From NCBI GenBank assembly GCA_964485095.1, contig CAZAIB010000002.1:62001-126000 (forward strand): a DNA stretch of 64,000 nucleotides, in the 5' to 3' direction. The stretch's first letter is position 1. Each line of letters opens with the position of its first letter. The notes below the pieces were generated by a model. That model did not search any database. It saw nothing but the letters and a program-made list of their open reading frames with translations, and was not told the DNA's origin. This document shows positions 45,678-53,826 of this stretch, in pieces. The translations under genes were made by a program, and so were the position numbers. This DNA is from CAYNWT01 sp964485095 (GTDB lineage Bacteria; Planctomycetota; Planctomycetia; Planctomycetales; Planctomycetaceae).

Positions 45678-46823
45678 ATGGTTCGAGCACGCGACTGGGT
45701 CAAATCGACTTTCGACCCGCAAAAAGATATCGAGATCAACAAGATCTTCCGTCTGGCGATTAAGCACGAAGCGTCGGATATTCACCTACAGGTTGGCCGA
45801 CCGCCCGTGTTTCGTATGGCTGGTGGTCTTCGCGAATTGGAAATGTCGCCCATCAGCGAAGAGATGATGGTGAAGCTGACGTTTCCCATGATGGACCAGC
45901 GAAACCTGGACATCTTCCACCGAGACGGCGGCGCTGACTATGCGAAGATCGTCGATCTGGACGGCGACCCGTGGCGGTTCCGAGTGAACCTGTTTACTCA
46001 ACTGGGTCTCATCGGCATGGTTGCTCGTAAAGTGGAACGCTCCATTCCCCCATTCGAAGGTTTATACCTTCCCGACGGCATGGAAGAACTTTGCAAGTTC
46101 GACCAGGGCATGGTTCTGCTCGCGGGTGTGACGGGTTCCGGTAAGAGTACGACGATTGCGTCGATGCTGAACTGGGTCAACCAGAATATGAACAAGCACA
46201 TTCTGACGATCGAAGACCCGATCGAGTTTGTGTACACGTCAGACAATTGCCTGATTAACCAGCGTGAAATCGGGATGGATGTCATCGACTTCCACGTCGC
46301 CATGAAGCATGCAGTGCGTGAAGACCCGGACATCATGCTGGTGGGCGAAATGCGTGACCGCGAAACATTCGAAACTGCGATTCACGCCGCGGAAACCGGT
46401 CACCTTGTGTTCGGAACCATTCACGCGCCGGGTGCTCCGGGAACAATTTCGCGTATTCTCGACCTGTTCCCGTTCGACATGCACAAAGCGATTCGAGCGA
46501 GTATGGCGATGAACATGAAAGCGATTTGTGGTCAGAAGCTGCTGAAGACCGTGGTCGACAAGCCAAGCCGGGTTCCCATCGTTGAGATCATGAAATTCAA
46601 TCCGACCGTGCGTAAGCTGGTCATGGAAGAACGCGACGAGTCGCTGTTTACTGCGATTCAACTTGGTAAGGACGAAGGCATGCAGGCCTTCAACGACAGC
46701 CTGTACAGCTTTGTCGATCGAGAAATGGTGAGCCGCGAAGCTGCTTACGAAATCTCACCCAACGTCGAAGAACTGAAGATGATGATCAAGGGCATCGCCG
46801 TGAAGGGAACCGGTATGGTCTAG
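45678..46823 (+). CDS. pilT: PilT-like type IV pilus retraction ATPase
   Basis: This 381-residue hexameric ATPase of the type II/IV secretion family is needed for pilus retraction and twitching. The N-terminal PAS-like domain holds KHEASDIHLQVGRPPVFR. The ATPase core has Walker A GVTGSGKST (150-158), the Asp box TIEDPIEF, the Walker B DPDIMLVGEMRD, and a His box TGHLVFGTIHA. The C-terminal region includes SRVPIVEIM and is shorter on the last conserved PilT motif (AIRNLIRE is not seen in its usual form), so it might be a PilU-like or secretion variant. The ribosome-binding site AAGGA lies before the ATG. No pilin or other pil genes are nearby. Family assignment is firm. Confidence 0.92.
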   Translation: MVRARDWVKSTFDPQKDIEINKIFRLAIKHEASDIHLQVGRPPVFRMAGGLRELEMSPISEEMMVKLTFPMMDQRNLDIFHRDGGADYAKIVDLDGDPWRFRVNLFTQLGLIGMVARKVERSIPPFEGLYLPDGMEELCKFDQGMVLLAGVTGSGKSTTIASMLNWVNQNMNKHILTIEDPIEFVYTSDNCLINQREIGMDVIDFHVAMKHAVREDPDIMLVGEMRDRETFETAIHAAETGHLVFGTIHAPGAPGTISRILDLFPFDMHKAIRASMAMNMKAICGQKLLKTVVDKPSRVPIVEIMKFNPTVRKLVMEERDESLFTAIQLGKDEGMQAFNDSLYSFVDREMVSREAAYEISPNVEELKMMIKGIAVKGTGMV

Positions 46824-46840
46824 GCAAGCAAGCGACTTCC

Positions 46841-46978
46841 AGTTGCATCGGTGTGCGGCAGCGACGTCAGACTGTGTTGCTAAGGATCGCTCGCCGCGTG
46901 GACGCTTCCTGGGGGCAGATTGCGGAGCGACCGTGAGACTGTGGCCTTCACCTACTGGCCCTTACTCGAGAGATGGCA
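46841..46978 (+). repeat. Intergenic hairpin element, copy A
   Basis: This gap between convergent genes holds a hairpin: GCGGCAGCGA (46855-46864) pairs with TCGCTCGCCGC (46887-46897) with one bulged base. The surrounding segment resembles another intergenic block at 47694-47822 at roughly three bases in four over about 95 bases, in the same order: GCATC, GTGT, GCAGC, GTGTTG, ATCGCT, GCCGC, CTGGGG. No gene is supported in it. Confidence 0.4.
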
Positions 46979-47317
46979 CTAGTTCGCCATTGGCGCGCGC
47001 GAAGCTTCGCAGTTCCAGCAGACATCGAACCCTGCATCCACTTCTGAATTGCACTCGGGGCAGTCCCAGGCTGTCGATTCCGGCGCGCTGGCCTTGCTGA
47101 TTCGCCATTCTTCGATCAGCTGTTTTGCCTGTTCAGCGTGTTCTTCGTGTACCCAGATCCGCGGCGCGGAAGTGTGACCAACAGGTAGCTCGCCGGCACC
47201 GCCAGCCAGTGCCTCGCCAACAACGCGTCCCTGGATCTGATGCTCCAGCAAAAGGCTCACCAACAAATGTGCCTCGGGTGCGTTCAGGGCTGAATAGACT
47301 TCGACAATTCTGGACAT
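46979..47317 (-). CDS. DUF2007 domain plus zinc-ribbon protein
   Basis: The 112-residue product starts with MSRIVEVYSALNAPEAHLLVSLLLEHQIQ-type sequence, characteristic of the DUF2007 putative signal-transducing domain (about 1-72), which resembles the PII-like alpha/beta fold. The C-terminus has C-P-E-C (about 86-89) and C-W-N-C (101-104), four Cys that make a zinc ribbon. The pair DUF2007 plus zinc ribbon is widespread in bacteria and has no defined function; protein or nucleic-acid contact is plausible. It is on the minus strand with no obvious partner, just after the pilT-like gene. Confidence 0.82.
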   Translation of the reverse strand: MSRIVEVYSALNAPEAHLLVSLLLEHQIQGRVVGEALAGGAGELPVGHTSAPRIWVHEEHAEQAKQLIEEWRISKASAPESTAWDCPECNSEVDAGFDVCWNCEASRAPMAN

Positions 47318-47509
47318 GTGTGCCTCCTGTGGATGTGGCCGTAATCATACAACGCGCCTGAGCTGCCAATGGTTCACAAATCACCCCGGGTCGGAAGAAA
47401 CTGCGGCTCACTCACCGCATGATTCTTGTTCTCACTGCATATTCGCGCTGAAGTCTTCAGGGTCGGCTTGCACAGATTGGCTTTCTCTGAGATATTTCCG
47501 CCCACACTG

Positions 47510-47538
47510 GTGGAGGGCCTTTCAAAAGGCTCTATAAT
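47510..47538 (+). promoter_or_regulatory. Promoter of the tRNA-Ser gene
   Basis: A perfect TATAAT (47533-47538) lies ten bases before the 5' end of the tRNA, as expected of a stable-RNA promoter. The -35 position at the usual spacing is weak (GTGGAG), which points to an extended or factor-assisted promoter. Confidence 0.6.
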
Positions 47539-47547
47539 TCGCCCACC

Positions 47548-47632
47548 GGAGGGATGGCAGAGTGGCCGAATGCACTGGTCTTGAAAACCAGCGTGCCGCA
47601 AGGTACCGGGAGTTCGAATCTCCCTCCCTCCG
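47548..47632 (+). tRNA. tRNA-Ser (anticodon UGA)
   Basis: The 85-base molecule has the acceptor stem GGAGGGA/TCCCTCC and discriminator G, D-arm GCAGAGTGGCCGAATGC, and anticodon loop CTTGAAA with anticodon TGA between CTGGT and ACCAG. A long variable arm follows (GTGCCGCAAGGTAC) and then the T-arm GGGAG-TTCGAAT-CTCCC. The long variable arm and UGA anticodon identify serine. CCA is not encoded; CTG follows position 47632, so it must be added after transcription. A strong hairpin terminator begins nine bases later, so the gene is a single transcription unit. Confidence 0.97.
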
Positions 47633-47640
47633 CTGAAGCA

Positions 47641-47677
47641 AAACGGGTAAGTGGATTCGTCCGCTTACCCGTTTTTT
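47641..47677 (+). terminator. Rho-independent terminator after tRNA-Ser
   Basis: A 14-bp stem, AACGGGTAAGTGGA with TCCGCTTACCCGTT (one G-T pair), around a TTCG tetraloop is followed by T5-6. It ends the tRNA transcript. Confidence 0.93.
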
Positions 47678-47693
47678 ATTTGGCTTCATTCGG

Positions 47694-47822
47694 CAAGTCC
47701 CAACTGCATCCGTGTACCGCAGCCGTTAGTTGAAGAACGTGTTGTGGAGAATCGCTGGCCGCATACACGGATCTGGGGCTGCCCCTCGGAAACGACCAGC
47801 TTCACTAGCATGGCACTGTCAC
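47694..47822 (+). repeat. Intergenic hairpin element, copy B
   Basis: This 335-base gap between tRNA-Ser and the bestrophin gene contains a copy of the hairpin element also seen near 46841-46978. CCGTGTA (47710-47716) pairs with TACACGG (47764-47770), extended by bulged pairs CGCAGC/GCTGGCCG. The core strings GCATC, GTGT, GCAGC, GTGTTG, ATCGCT, GGCCGC and CTGGGG appear in the same order as in copy A. The rest of the gap, to 47967, holds the promoter/leader of the bestrophin gene; no gene is supported there. Confidence 0.4.
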
Positions 47823-47967
47823 CCGCCAGCCATCAGCTCAGGACCCCATTTGTACCAGGCCCAACACAACTGGTGTTGGTGCAGCCAGCGCCTTCTGTGA
47901 AAATACTGGTCAGAAGGGCCGCGGCGCCTACAAAGCCACTGGAAGACCATCGAAAACAGTTGCAACT

Positions 47968-48939
47968 ATGAATCAGGCCACTCGCAGACATCGAAGCTTC
48001 TGGCGCGACGCGGTTGCCTGGTCGGGGTCGATCACGCCGTACGTGATGCCGCACATCTTAATGACTGGCTTGGGCGCGACCATTATCTGCCTCGTTGCCT
48101 TTGGTATCGAAAAGCTTCTGGGGCACGAAATCGGTTTGGAAGTTGCCCCGCATGAGATTGCGGCGGCTGCACTTGGGCTGCTTTTGGTTCTCCGTACGAA
48201 CGCCGGCTACGACCGCTGGTGGGAAGCTCGAAAAGTCTGGGGCGGCATCGTCAATCAATGCCGCAACGTTGTGATCAGCGGATTGAGTTACGGCCCCAAA
48301 GACGAACAGTGGCGTCAGGAAGTCGTGAAGTGGACAGCGATTTTTCCACACACTTGTCGCTGGAAACTGCGCGAGTTGCTTGCGGACGAAACACAGTGTT
48401 CCGTCATGACGCCCGCCGATGCTCACGAGCTGAACCAGGCCGAACACATGCCAAACCTCGTTGCCTACAAGCTGGCAAACCTGCTGAAGGCCGCGCGAGA
48501 TCAAGGTGAACTCGACGGCTTCGCTTTCATGCAGATCGACCGTGAACGTGCCTTGCTGATCGACTACATCGGCAAGTGCGAACGCATCCTCGCAACGCCA
48601 CTCGCAAGAGTTTACTCGATCAAGGTACGGCGGTTTCTGGCTTTGTTCCTGATGACGCTGCCGTTCCCATTGCTGCACAAGGTCGAGGAAGTTTGGCTCA
48701 TTCCGCTGCTCACAATGGCTGTTGCATACCCGCTGGTGTCACTGGATCAGATCGGCATTGAACTGCAAAACCCATTCGCCAAAGAGAACCTGAGTCACTT
48801 GCCCATCGGTCGCATCTGCCGCAACATCGAAGGCAACCTGGTGGCTTTGCTGAAAGGCAAGCCGGAACCGAATCCGACCAGCGATCTTGACCAGCCAGCA
48901 GTCAGCGAACGCATCGCCGTCACGAGAGCGGAAGGTTAG
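47968..48939 (+). CDS. Bestrophin-family (UPF0187/YneE) ion-channel protein
   Basis: The 323-residue membrane protein matches bacterial bestrophins: AVAWSGSITPYVMPHILMTGLGAT at the start, LLLVLRTNAGYDRWWEARKVWGGIVNQCRN in the first third (a conserved block), and PLVSLDQIGIELQNPFA near residues 250-270, followed by a short conserved stretch that ends in a divergent tail. Bacterial bestrophins form pentameric channels; KpBest is a sodium-selective channel, and anion conduction is typical of eukaryotic members. Selectivity here is unknown. It is the first gene after tRNA-Ser, monocistronic, and ends 76 bases before the next gene. Confidence 0.9.
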   Translation: MNQATRRHRSFWRDAVAWSGSITPYVMPHILMTGLGATIICLVAFGIEKLLGHEIGLEVAPHEIAAAALGLLLVLRTNAGYDRWWEARKVWGGIVNQCRNVVISGLSYGPKDEQWRQEVVKWTAIFPHTCRWKLRELLADETQCSVMTPADAHELNQAEHMPNLVAYKLANLLKAARDQGELDGFAFMQIDRERALLIDYIGKCERILATPLARVYSIKVRRFLALFLMTLPFPLLHKVEEVWLIPLLTMAVAYPLVSLDQIGIELQNPFAKENLSHLPIGRICRNIEGNLVALLKGKPEPNPTSDLDQPAVSERIAVTRAEG

Positions 48940-49014
48940 TCAGCGCGCTCGGTTCTTTTGACACGGCGGGACTTCCATTGGTAGTGTTGAGATGTTCAAC
49001 CTGTGGAGGTCGCT

Positions 49015-50775
49015 ATGCGTTGGTGCGTGTTTGTTGGTTTTGCCGCCTTTACTTTTATTCCCCCTGCGTTCGGGCAGGACGGAGAGGATGCGCCTGACCC
49101 GGTTTTGAACTCCGGTAGCCTTGAGCAATTGCTGGAGTTTGTCATCGACCCGGATGGCTACTTCCGACTGAAACAACACGGCGACAACGAGGAAGGGGAT
49201 GGTGACGAGCCGGAGGAAGCCGCGAAGCCAGAACCGGAGCCAGAACGCAGTGGAATTGCCAGGCTTTTTGGGTTGAGAGGCGGCGCCCGCGTTGCACGTG
49301 CACCTCGGCAAATCGAAGCGGATTCGCCTACCGAAAGACTGTTTCAGGAAGTCATGGCCGACTCGGGAGCCAGAGGAAGTTCCACCAGCAGTGGCGGTAA
49401 CGAACGAACAGTTGGGCGCAATGGTCCGAATGCGAAGGGCCAGCTTGTCATCCGTGGCGGAGGAAATGAACGTGAGCTGGAACTTACAGAACTCAAAGGC
49501 ACGATGCGCAGTTTCCTGGTCGCTGATAAGGATCAGGTGACGCGGTTCCTGATGTTCTCGCCAGAAGAATTAGTACTGATCGTGCGCGACCACAAGGGTG
49601 TGCGTGTCAGTTCCGTACTGGATGAAAAGGTTGAGACTCTCGCAGGTAAGTCGTTCGCTGAATTGGTTCAAAGTAACGAGGACTACTTTACAAACGACCT
49701 GGCCCCGGCACTCGCAGATCTAGTCACTCTGCCGACCAGGAAAGCCGGCGGTCTTGAAAAGCTGCCGAGCCCGATTGAGAAGGCTGAAGAGCAACCTGAC
49801 AACAATGCAAACGGTGGGATGTTTGGAGTTCCTCAGCGTCGAGAAGCGACAAAGGTTTGGTCGAACCCCACGGCCCTTGAGTCGCTCAGGCCGTTGGTTC
49901 ATTTCCACCTATCGAACCGCAGGCTGAGATTTAATCGCGCACTCGGTCGGAAGGGCCTGTTGGACGAAGAACAAAAAAAGGTGCGCGCGAAGCAGGATGC
50001 GGCGTTGGCTGAAGCAATCGACAGGCTGAAAGGGGCGGGAGCCACACCAATGCAAATCGCGGAAATGCGGCGGACATTCCGACGTGCGAGTGAGGTTCCC
50101 CAGGACCGGTTCGGGATGAGGGCCGGCAGGAATGACGAGTCCCCCATCTCGGCTCAGTTCGACGATTTTCGACGCGTTCTGGGAGCTTATTCGTCGGGAG
50201 GTTCGTGGGGCCGGAACACGTTCTCTCGCTCATTTTCGTATAATTTGGTCGGGGGTGAAATCTCCGAACAACGTAACACGCGTGAACTGACCGTGTATGA
50301 CCCGGACACAAAGGTTCGCATTGCCGATAAGTCAGGCTCTACGCAAATCAGTGTTGAGAGTGATAATCGGCTACTCGTGTTCACGCAATCCGACAAGCCT
50401 GCAATGTGCACATTGATGACACTGGTTGACGACAAACCAAACCTCATCAAGGCGCGTTCCCTGGTGGCTTTGATTAAGAAGGCAGAAGCAAGCTACCAAC
50501 GCGATTTCGTCAAGCCGCTGGCAAAGCTGGGCTTCACCGGCCTGGATCCATTCGACAAAGAACTGGTGACTGAACTAAGCCGAAGGCTGACGGACGAACT
50601 CCCAAAGGGGAAGCTCAGCACGAAGTCATTGGACACGGCCATGGACAGCCGCGTTGTCCCGCTGCTGAACGATCCGGAATACCTGGCCGCCGCCGAGAAG
50701 TATCTTGATGACGAGAAACGTTCAACACTCCGAAAACGAATCATCCAGCTCCGCCGCGCTGAGTCGAGAGAATGA
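49015..50775 (+). CDS. Large secreted protein of unknown function
   Basis: From the ATG at 49015 the product has about 586 residues with a signal peptide (MRWCVFVGFAAFTFIPPAFG). An acidic/Pro-rich segment (~30-75) follows, then a Gly/Ser-rich linker near 115-140, and a mixed alpha/beta region to the end. I recognise no domain. The strands LVIRGGGNERELELTELKGTMRSFLVADK and IRDHKGVRVSSVLDEKVETL-type sequence hint at a small beta module, and the C-terminal 150 residues are helical and charged. GGAGG sits just before the chosen ATG; the upstream GTG at 49003 overlaps that site and is rejected. It may be a planctomycete-specific envelope protein. It ends close to a GC-rich intergenic stretch before the convergent SDR gene. 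Confidence 0.6.
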   Translation: MRWCVFVGFAAFTFIPPAFGQDGEDAPDPVLNSGSLEQLLEFVIDPDGYFRLKQHGDNEEGDGDEPEEAAKPEPEPERSGIARLFGLRGGARVARAPRQIEADSPTERLFQEVMADSGARGSSTSSGGNERTVGRNGPNAKGQLVIRGGGNERELELTELKGTMRSFLVADKDQVTRFLMFSPEELVLIVRDHKGVRVSSVLDEKVETLAGKSFAELVQSNEDYFTNDLAPALADLVTLPTRKAGGLEKLPSPIEKAEEQPDNNANGGMFGVPQRREATKVWSNPTALESLRPLVHFHLSNRRLRFNRALGRKGLLDEEQKKVRAKQDAALAEAIDRLKGAGATPMQIAEMRRTFRRASEVPQDRFGMRAGRNDESPISAQFDDFRRVLGAYSSGGSWGRNTFSRSFSYNLVGGEISEQRNTRELTVYDPDTKVRIADKSGSTQISVESDNRLLVFTQSDKPAMCTLMTLVDDKPNLIKARSLVALIKKAEASYQRDFVKPLAKLGFTGLDPFDKELVTELSRRLTDELPKGKLSTKSLDTAMDSRVVPLLNDPEYLAAAEKYLDDEKRSTLRKRIIQLRRAESRE

Positions 50776-50950
50776 CTGAAGCTACAAACGGGTTATTCTG
50801 CAATGACCTAGATTTAAGTTGGGCTTGGCGTCGTCATACCGCCCGGACTTTAGTCGGCTGTAAGCCCGGAGAGGGCGGCGCTTTTGCCTGCCTGCAGCGG
50901 CGCAGCTCTTGCCAGCGCGGGAGACTTCGTCGCCCCGCCCACTGCGACCC

Positions 50951-51859
50951 CTAAGCAGCCGACTCATCAATCTTTGGCGGGTCTTCCACCGGCTCTGATT
51001 CAGTCGTTACCACCGCTTGGTTCTCGGCTGCCAGTTCGACCTGCTTGTCCTTCTTGGGCCGAAAATACTTCCGGGCTTCATTAACCGCGGTTCGTCGCGT
51101 GGCGAACCGGACTGCGATCGAAAGCAGGTAGTCACGCCAACGCGGAATGTGATACTGCTTCCGCTTCTCCAGTGCTTTGATCGCTCGTTTGGCGACCTTG
51201 CTTGGAGGTTGCGATGAGTGCTTTTGCAACCAGTTCGGAATTCCGGCTCGATCGAAGAATTCCGTTTCGGTCACGCCCGGGCACAACCCCATGACCGTGA
51301 CACCGCGGTCTCGCACCTCTGCCCACAACGCTTCGCTGAAGTGCAGGACGTAGGCCTTGCTGGCTGCGTAGGCCGCCATGTAGGCAACTGGTTGGAACGC
51401 GGCCAGTGACGAAACGTTGATCACCGCGCCGTGTCGGCGTTCCAACATGTCCGGCAGAACCGCGTAGGTGAGATCCGTGACGGCCGAAATGTTTAACTCG
51501 ACCATTTGCTTAATGCGATCCGGGTCGGTGTGTTCGACATCGCCAACATGAGCGAACCCGGCGTTGTTGATGAGCAGCTCAACCTGCAACCCACGTTCGG
51601 CGATCTGCTGCATCAGCCATCGGGACTTCCCCGGGACAGACAAATCGCACGGGATAATTTCGGTGCGGCAACCGTGCCGAGTGTGCAGTTCTTCGGCGAG
51701 TTCCTTAAGCAACGGTTCTCGTCGCGCGGTGAGGATGACGTGCATCCCGCGAGCAGCCAGACGGCGCGCGAACTCAGCACCGATACCTGATGAGGCACCC
51801 GTGACTAACGCCCAACGCTCATTCCATGCGTCCAACAAAAGGTCGACTCCGAAAACCAA
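50951..51859 (-). CDS. Classical short-chain dehydrogenase/reductase
   Basis: The 302-residue product has the Rossmann motif T20-G-A-S-S-G-I-G27, the NNAG block at 98-101, and the catalytic set Ser151, Tyr164 and Lys168 (in Y-A-A-S-K). It is a classical SDR with a C-terminal extension that includes a Lys/Arg-rich segment (WRDYLLSIAVRFATRRT) and an acidic tail. The closest functional group by reading is the long-chain DltE/SDR-type oxidoreductases that reduce carbonyls; cofactor preference (a basic R after the second strand would suggest NADPH) is not decided. No neighbour indicates the pathway. It is divergent from the NAD(P)HX epimerase gene. Confidence 0.88.
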   Translation of the reverse strand: MVFGVDLLLDAWNERWALVTGASSGIGAEFARRLAARGMHVILTARREPLLKELAEELHTRHGCRTEIIPCDLSVPGKSRWLMQQIAERGLQVELLINNAGFAHVGDVEHTDPDRIKQMVELNISAVTDLTYAVLPDMLERRHGAVINVSSLAAFQPVAYMAAYAASKAYVLHFSEALWAEVRDRGVTVMGLCPGVTETEFFDRAGIPNWLQKHSSQPPSKVAKRAIKALEKRKQYHIPRWRDYLLSIAVRFATRRTAVNEARKYFRPKKDKQVELAAENQAVVTTESEPVEDPPKIDESAA

Positions 51860-51919
51860 TACACACTGATGGTATCATACGGCCCAATTGCCAACTACCA
51901 CGAGATTCGCGTGAAACCA

Positions 51920-52600
51920 ATGATTGTTAGCCCCAAATTACGGCCACTCAGCCGTTCAGAAGTGCGCGAGGTTGATAGACGTTCGATTGAGGAATGCCAT
52001 CTGCCAGGCATTGTGTTGATGGAGAACGCGGGTCGCGGCGCGACGGAGATGCTGTTGGAACTCGGTCTCAGTGAACCGGTTTACATCCTTGCCGGCAAAG
52101 GTAACAACGGCGGCGATGGTTTCGTGATCGCCCGGTTGCTGCAGCTCGCCGACATCCGAGCTCATGTGCTGACGCCTTTCCAACAAACAGATGTCGGCGG
52201 CGACGCGCTGATTCAGATGAACGTGTTGCTGGCCGCGGGAATACCGATTGAGTTCGGCGTGACCGCCACTGATATCGCCGACCGAGTGACTTCGACTGCG
52301 TGGATTATCGACGCGTTGCTGGGAACCGGCGCGCAGGGAGCGGTTCGAGAACCGGTCGGCGCGATTGCTGAAGTTGTCAACAAGTCAGCGGCGAGAGTTG
52401 TGTCGATTGATGTGCCGACAGGACTGGACTGCGACACGGGCAAGCCGCTTGGTAAGTCAGTTCGGGCGGACGATACGATTACGTTTGTCGCGCCGAAGAT
52501 TGGGTTCGGGCCAGGCTCGGCGGCGGAGTACACCGGTCGGGTGCATGTCGTTGGGATTGGAGCACCGTTGTGTGTGCTGGCAGATTTGGTTGTTCGGTGA
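51920..52600 (+). CDS. nnrE: NAD(P)H-hydrate epimerase
   Basis: This 226-residue YjeF-N domain protein epimerises the R form of hydrated NAD(P)H so that a separate dehydratase can repair it. The signatures M34-E-N-A-G38, AGKGNNGGDG (58-67), DALLGTGAQG and SIDVPTGLDCDTG are all present. It is a stand-alone epimerase: no fused C-terminal ATP-dependent dehydratase (YjeF-C/NnrD) is present and none is next to it. I used the ATG at 51920 because the first possible start, 51869, sits nine bases from the divergent SDR start and adds an unrelated N-terminus. The gene ends 70 bases before the stop of scpA. Confidence 0.9.
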   Translation: MIVSPKLRPLSRSEVREVDRRSIEECHLPGIVLMENAGRGATEMLLELGLSEPVYILAGKGNNGGDGFVIARLLQLADIRAHVLTPFQQTDVGGDALIQMNVLLAAGIPIEFGVTATDIADRVTSTAWIIDALLGTGAQGAVREPVGAIAEVVNKSAARVVSIDVPTGLDCDTGKPLGKSVRADDTITFVAPKIGFGPGSAAEYTGRVHVVGIGAPLCVLADLVVR

Positions 52601-52670
52601 GGAGTGAGTACAGGGTTCCGAACGACAAGAATTTCAAATAGCTGGATCTCAAATCTCAAATCTGAAGTCT

Positions 52671-53486
52671 CTACCCATCTCCCTCAGCGTCCGTCCCCTC
52701 AGCCTCAGTCTCTTCCGCCGCCGCCTCATCCTCACGAACCTTGTCCCTGTCCTCGTGGCCTTCCAGCGGTGGCATGACGTAAATCTCGTTGTACTCCACT
52801 GGTTGCTCTGCCCGGTATTGGTGGTGCCGCAGCAGTTCCAGAATCGCCAGGAAGATGCCCACGATGTGGCTGGGAACCTTCTCGTCTGAAAAGAAATCAC
52901 TGAACCGAATGCGCGGCTGTTCTCGCAGGCGAGCCCGAATGCGGTCGGACCAGACGGTGATCGGAATGTCCTCGCGCTTCACGCTGGTTTCTTCTTCGGT
53001 GTCAGCTCGCTTAATGATGCGAGCCAAGGCGCTGACGAGGTCCCAGAGTTCGACTTCTCGAATCTGATCCTTCGCCAGGTCGCGGCGCTCAGATGGACGA
53101 TCGTTAGACAGTCGCGGGTAGCGTTCCTGCCAGGCGGCCGCCTGTTCCTCCAGCGATTCGGCCGCATCGCGATACTGCCGATACTCAAGCAACTTCCGAA
53201 TCAAATCCGCGCTGGTTTCTTCTTCCTCAAATTCTTCTACCTCTTCCACTTTCGGAATCAGTAGTCGAGCTTTGATTTCCAGCAGCGCACTGGCGGTGAC
53301 CAGGAAGTCTCCGATGCCGTCCAGGTCAAGAACCTCAAGAACCTTGATGAGTTCCAGGAACTCATCCGCGATTCGCGCAAGCGATACCTTGCGGATGTCA
53401 ACTTCCTGACGGCGCACGAGATACAGCAGCAGGTCCATTGGACCGTCGTACAGCGCATCTTGAACTCGGTAGTCGGCAATCAGCAT
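52671..53486 (-). CDS. scpA: Segregation and condensation protein A
   Basis: ScpA is the kleisin subunit of the SMC-ScpAB complex that compacts and segregates the chromosome. The 271-residue protein shows the ScpA N-terminal start YDGPMDLLLYLVRRQEVDI, then ISKVSLARIADEFLEL-type helix, LVTASALLEIKARLLIP, a central acidic EEVEEFEEEET stretch, and a C-terminal winged-helix region (FLAILELLRHHQYRAEQ). The tail is Glu/Asp-rich. It is slightly longer than the typical ~250 residues. scpB is not adjacent. It is a single minus-strand gene convergent with nnrE. Confidence 0.93.
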   Translation of the reverse strand: MLIADYRVQDALYDGPMDLLLYLVRRQEVDIRKVSLARIADEFLELIKVLEVLDLDGIGDFLVTASALLEIKARLLIPKVEEVEEFEEEETSADLIRKLLEYRQYRDAAESLEEQAAAWQERYPRLSNDRPSERRDLAKDQIREVELWDLVSALARIIKRADTEEETSVKREDIPITVWSDRIRARLREQPRIRFSDFFSDEKVPSHIVGIFLAILELLRHHQYRAEQPVEYNEIYVMPPLEGHEDRDKVREDEAAAEETEAEGTDAEGDG

Positions 53487-53826
53487 CCGTGCATCTCGCG
53501 GTTAGCGACGTAGTCGTCGAAGAAGTCTACCTACCCTTTGAAATCGGAATTGTTGGGCGGCTTGCTTGAGCCTGCTACCAGATTGGTTGGCCAAGGCTAC
53601 CCATCTTGCCAACTGTCGATGCACCAAAGCGTGGCCGAAGTGCAACATCGGCACGGATTGCCCCAGTCTTAGAACCAGATTCGGACCTGCATCCCCTTCA
53701 GCCGCGCTGGCTTTCCGTTGGATACTTCGGCGGGGAAAAGAAGTCCTTGACCAGGGTATGTGTTCAGTAAACAGTTGAACTGATGGCTGTGGTAAGGCAG
53801 TCGGTTCGAACAGGAAGAGGTTCTCC
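53487..53826. other. Divergent intergenic region with GC-rich block
   Basis: The 340 bases between scpA and the proline-rich gene have no supported gene. Both strands contain partial open frames (one reads MLHFGHALVHR, which could be a dispersed-repeat translation), but none has a start with a ribosome-binding site and continuing coding bias. The block 53560-53700 (CCAACTG..GCACGGATTGCCCC) shares short strings with the hairpin elements near 46.9 and 47.7 kb, too weakly to call a third copy. Confidence 0.35.

Noticed and set aside
47548..47632. Integration site (att) at tRNA-Ser
   Set aside because: No repeat of the tRNA 3' end and no integrase were seen nearby.
47651..47971. 106-residue plus-strand frame between tRNA-Ser and the bestrophin gene
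   Set aside because: It begins within the tRNA terminator, runs through the hairpin element, and lacks a ribosome-binding site.
53560..53700. Third copy of the hairpin element
   Set aside because: It shares only CCAACTG and GCACGGAT-type strings and does not keep the order or the paired arms of the two better copies.
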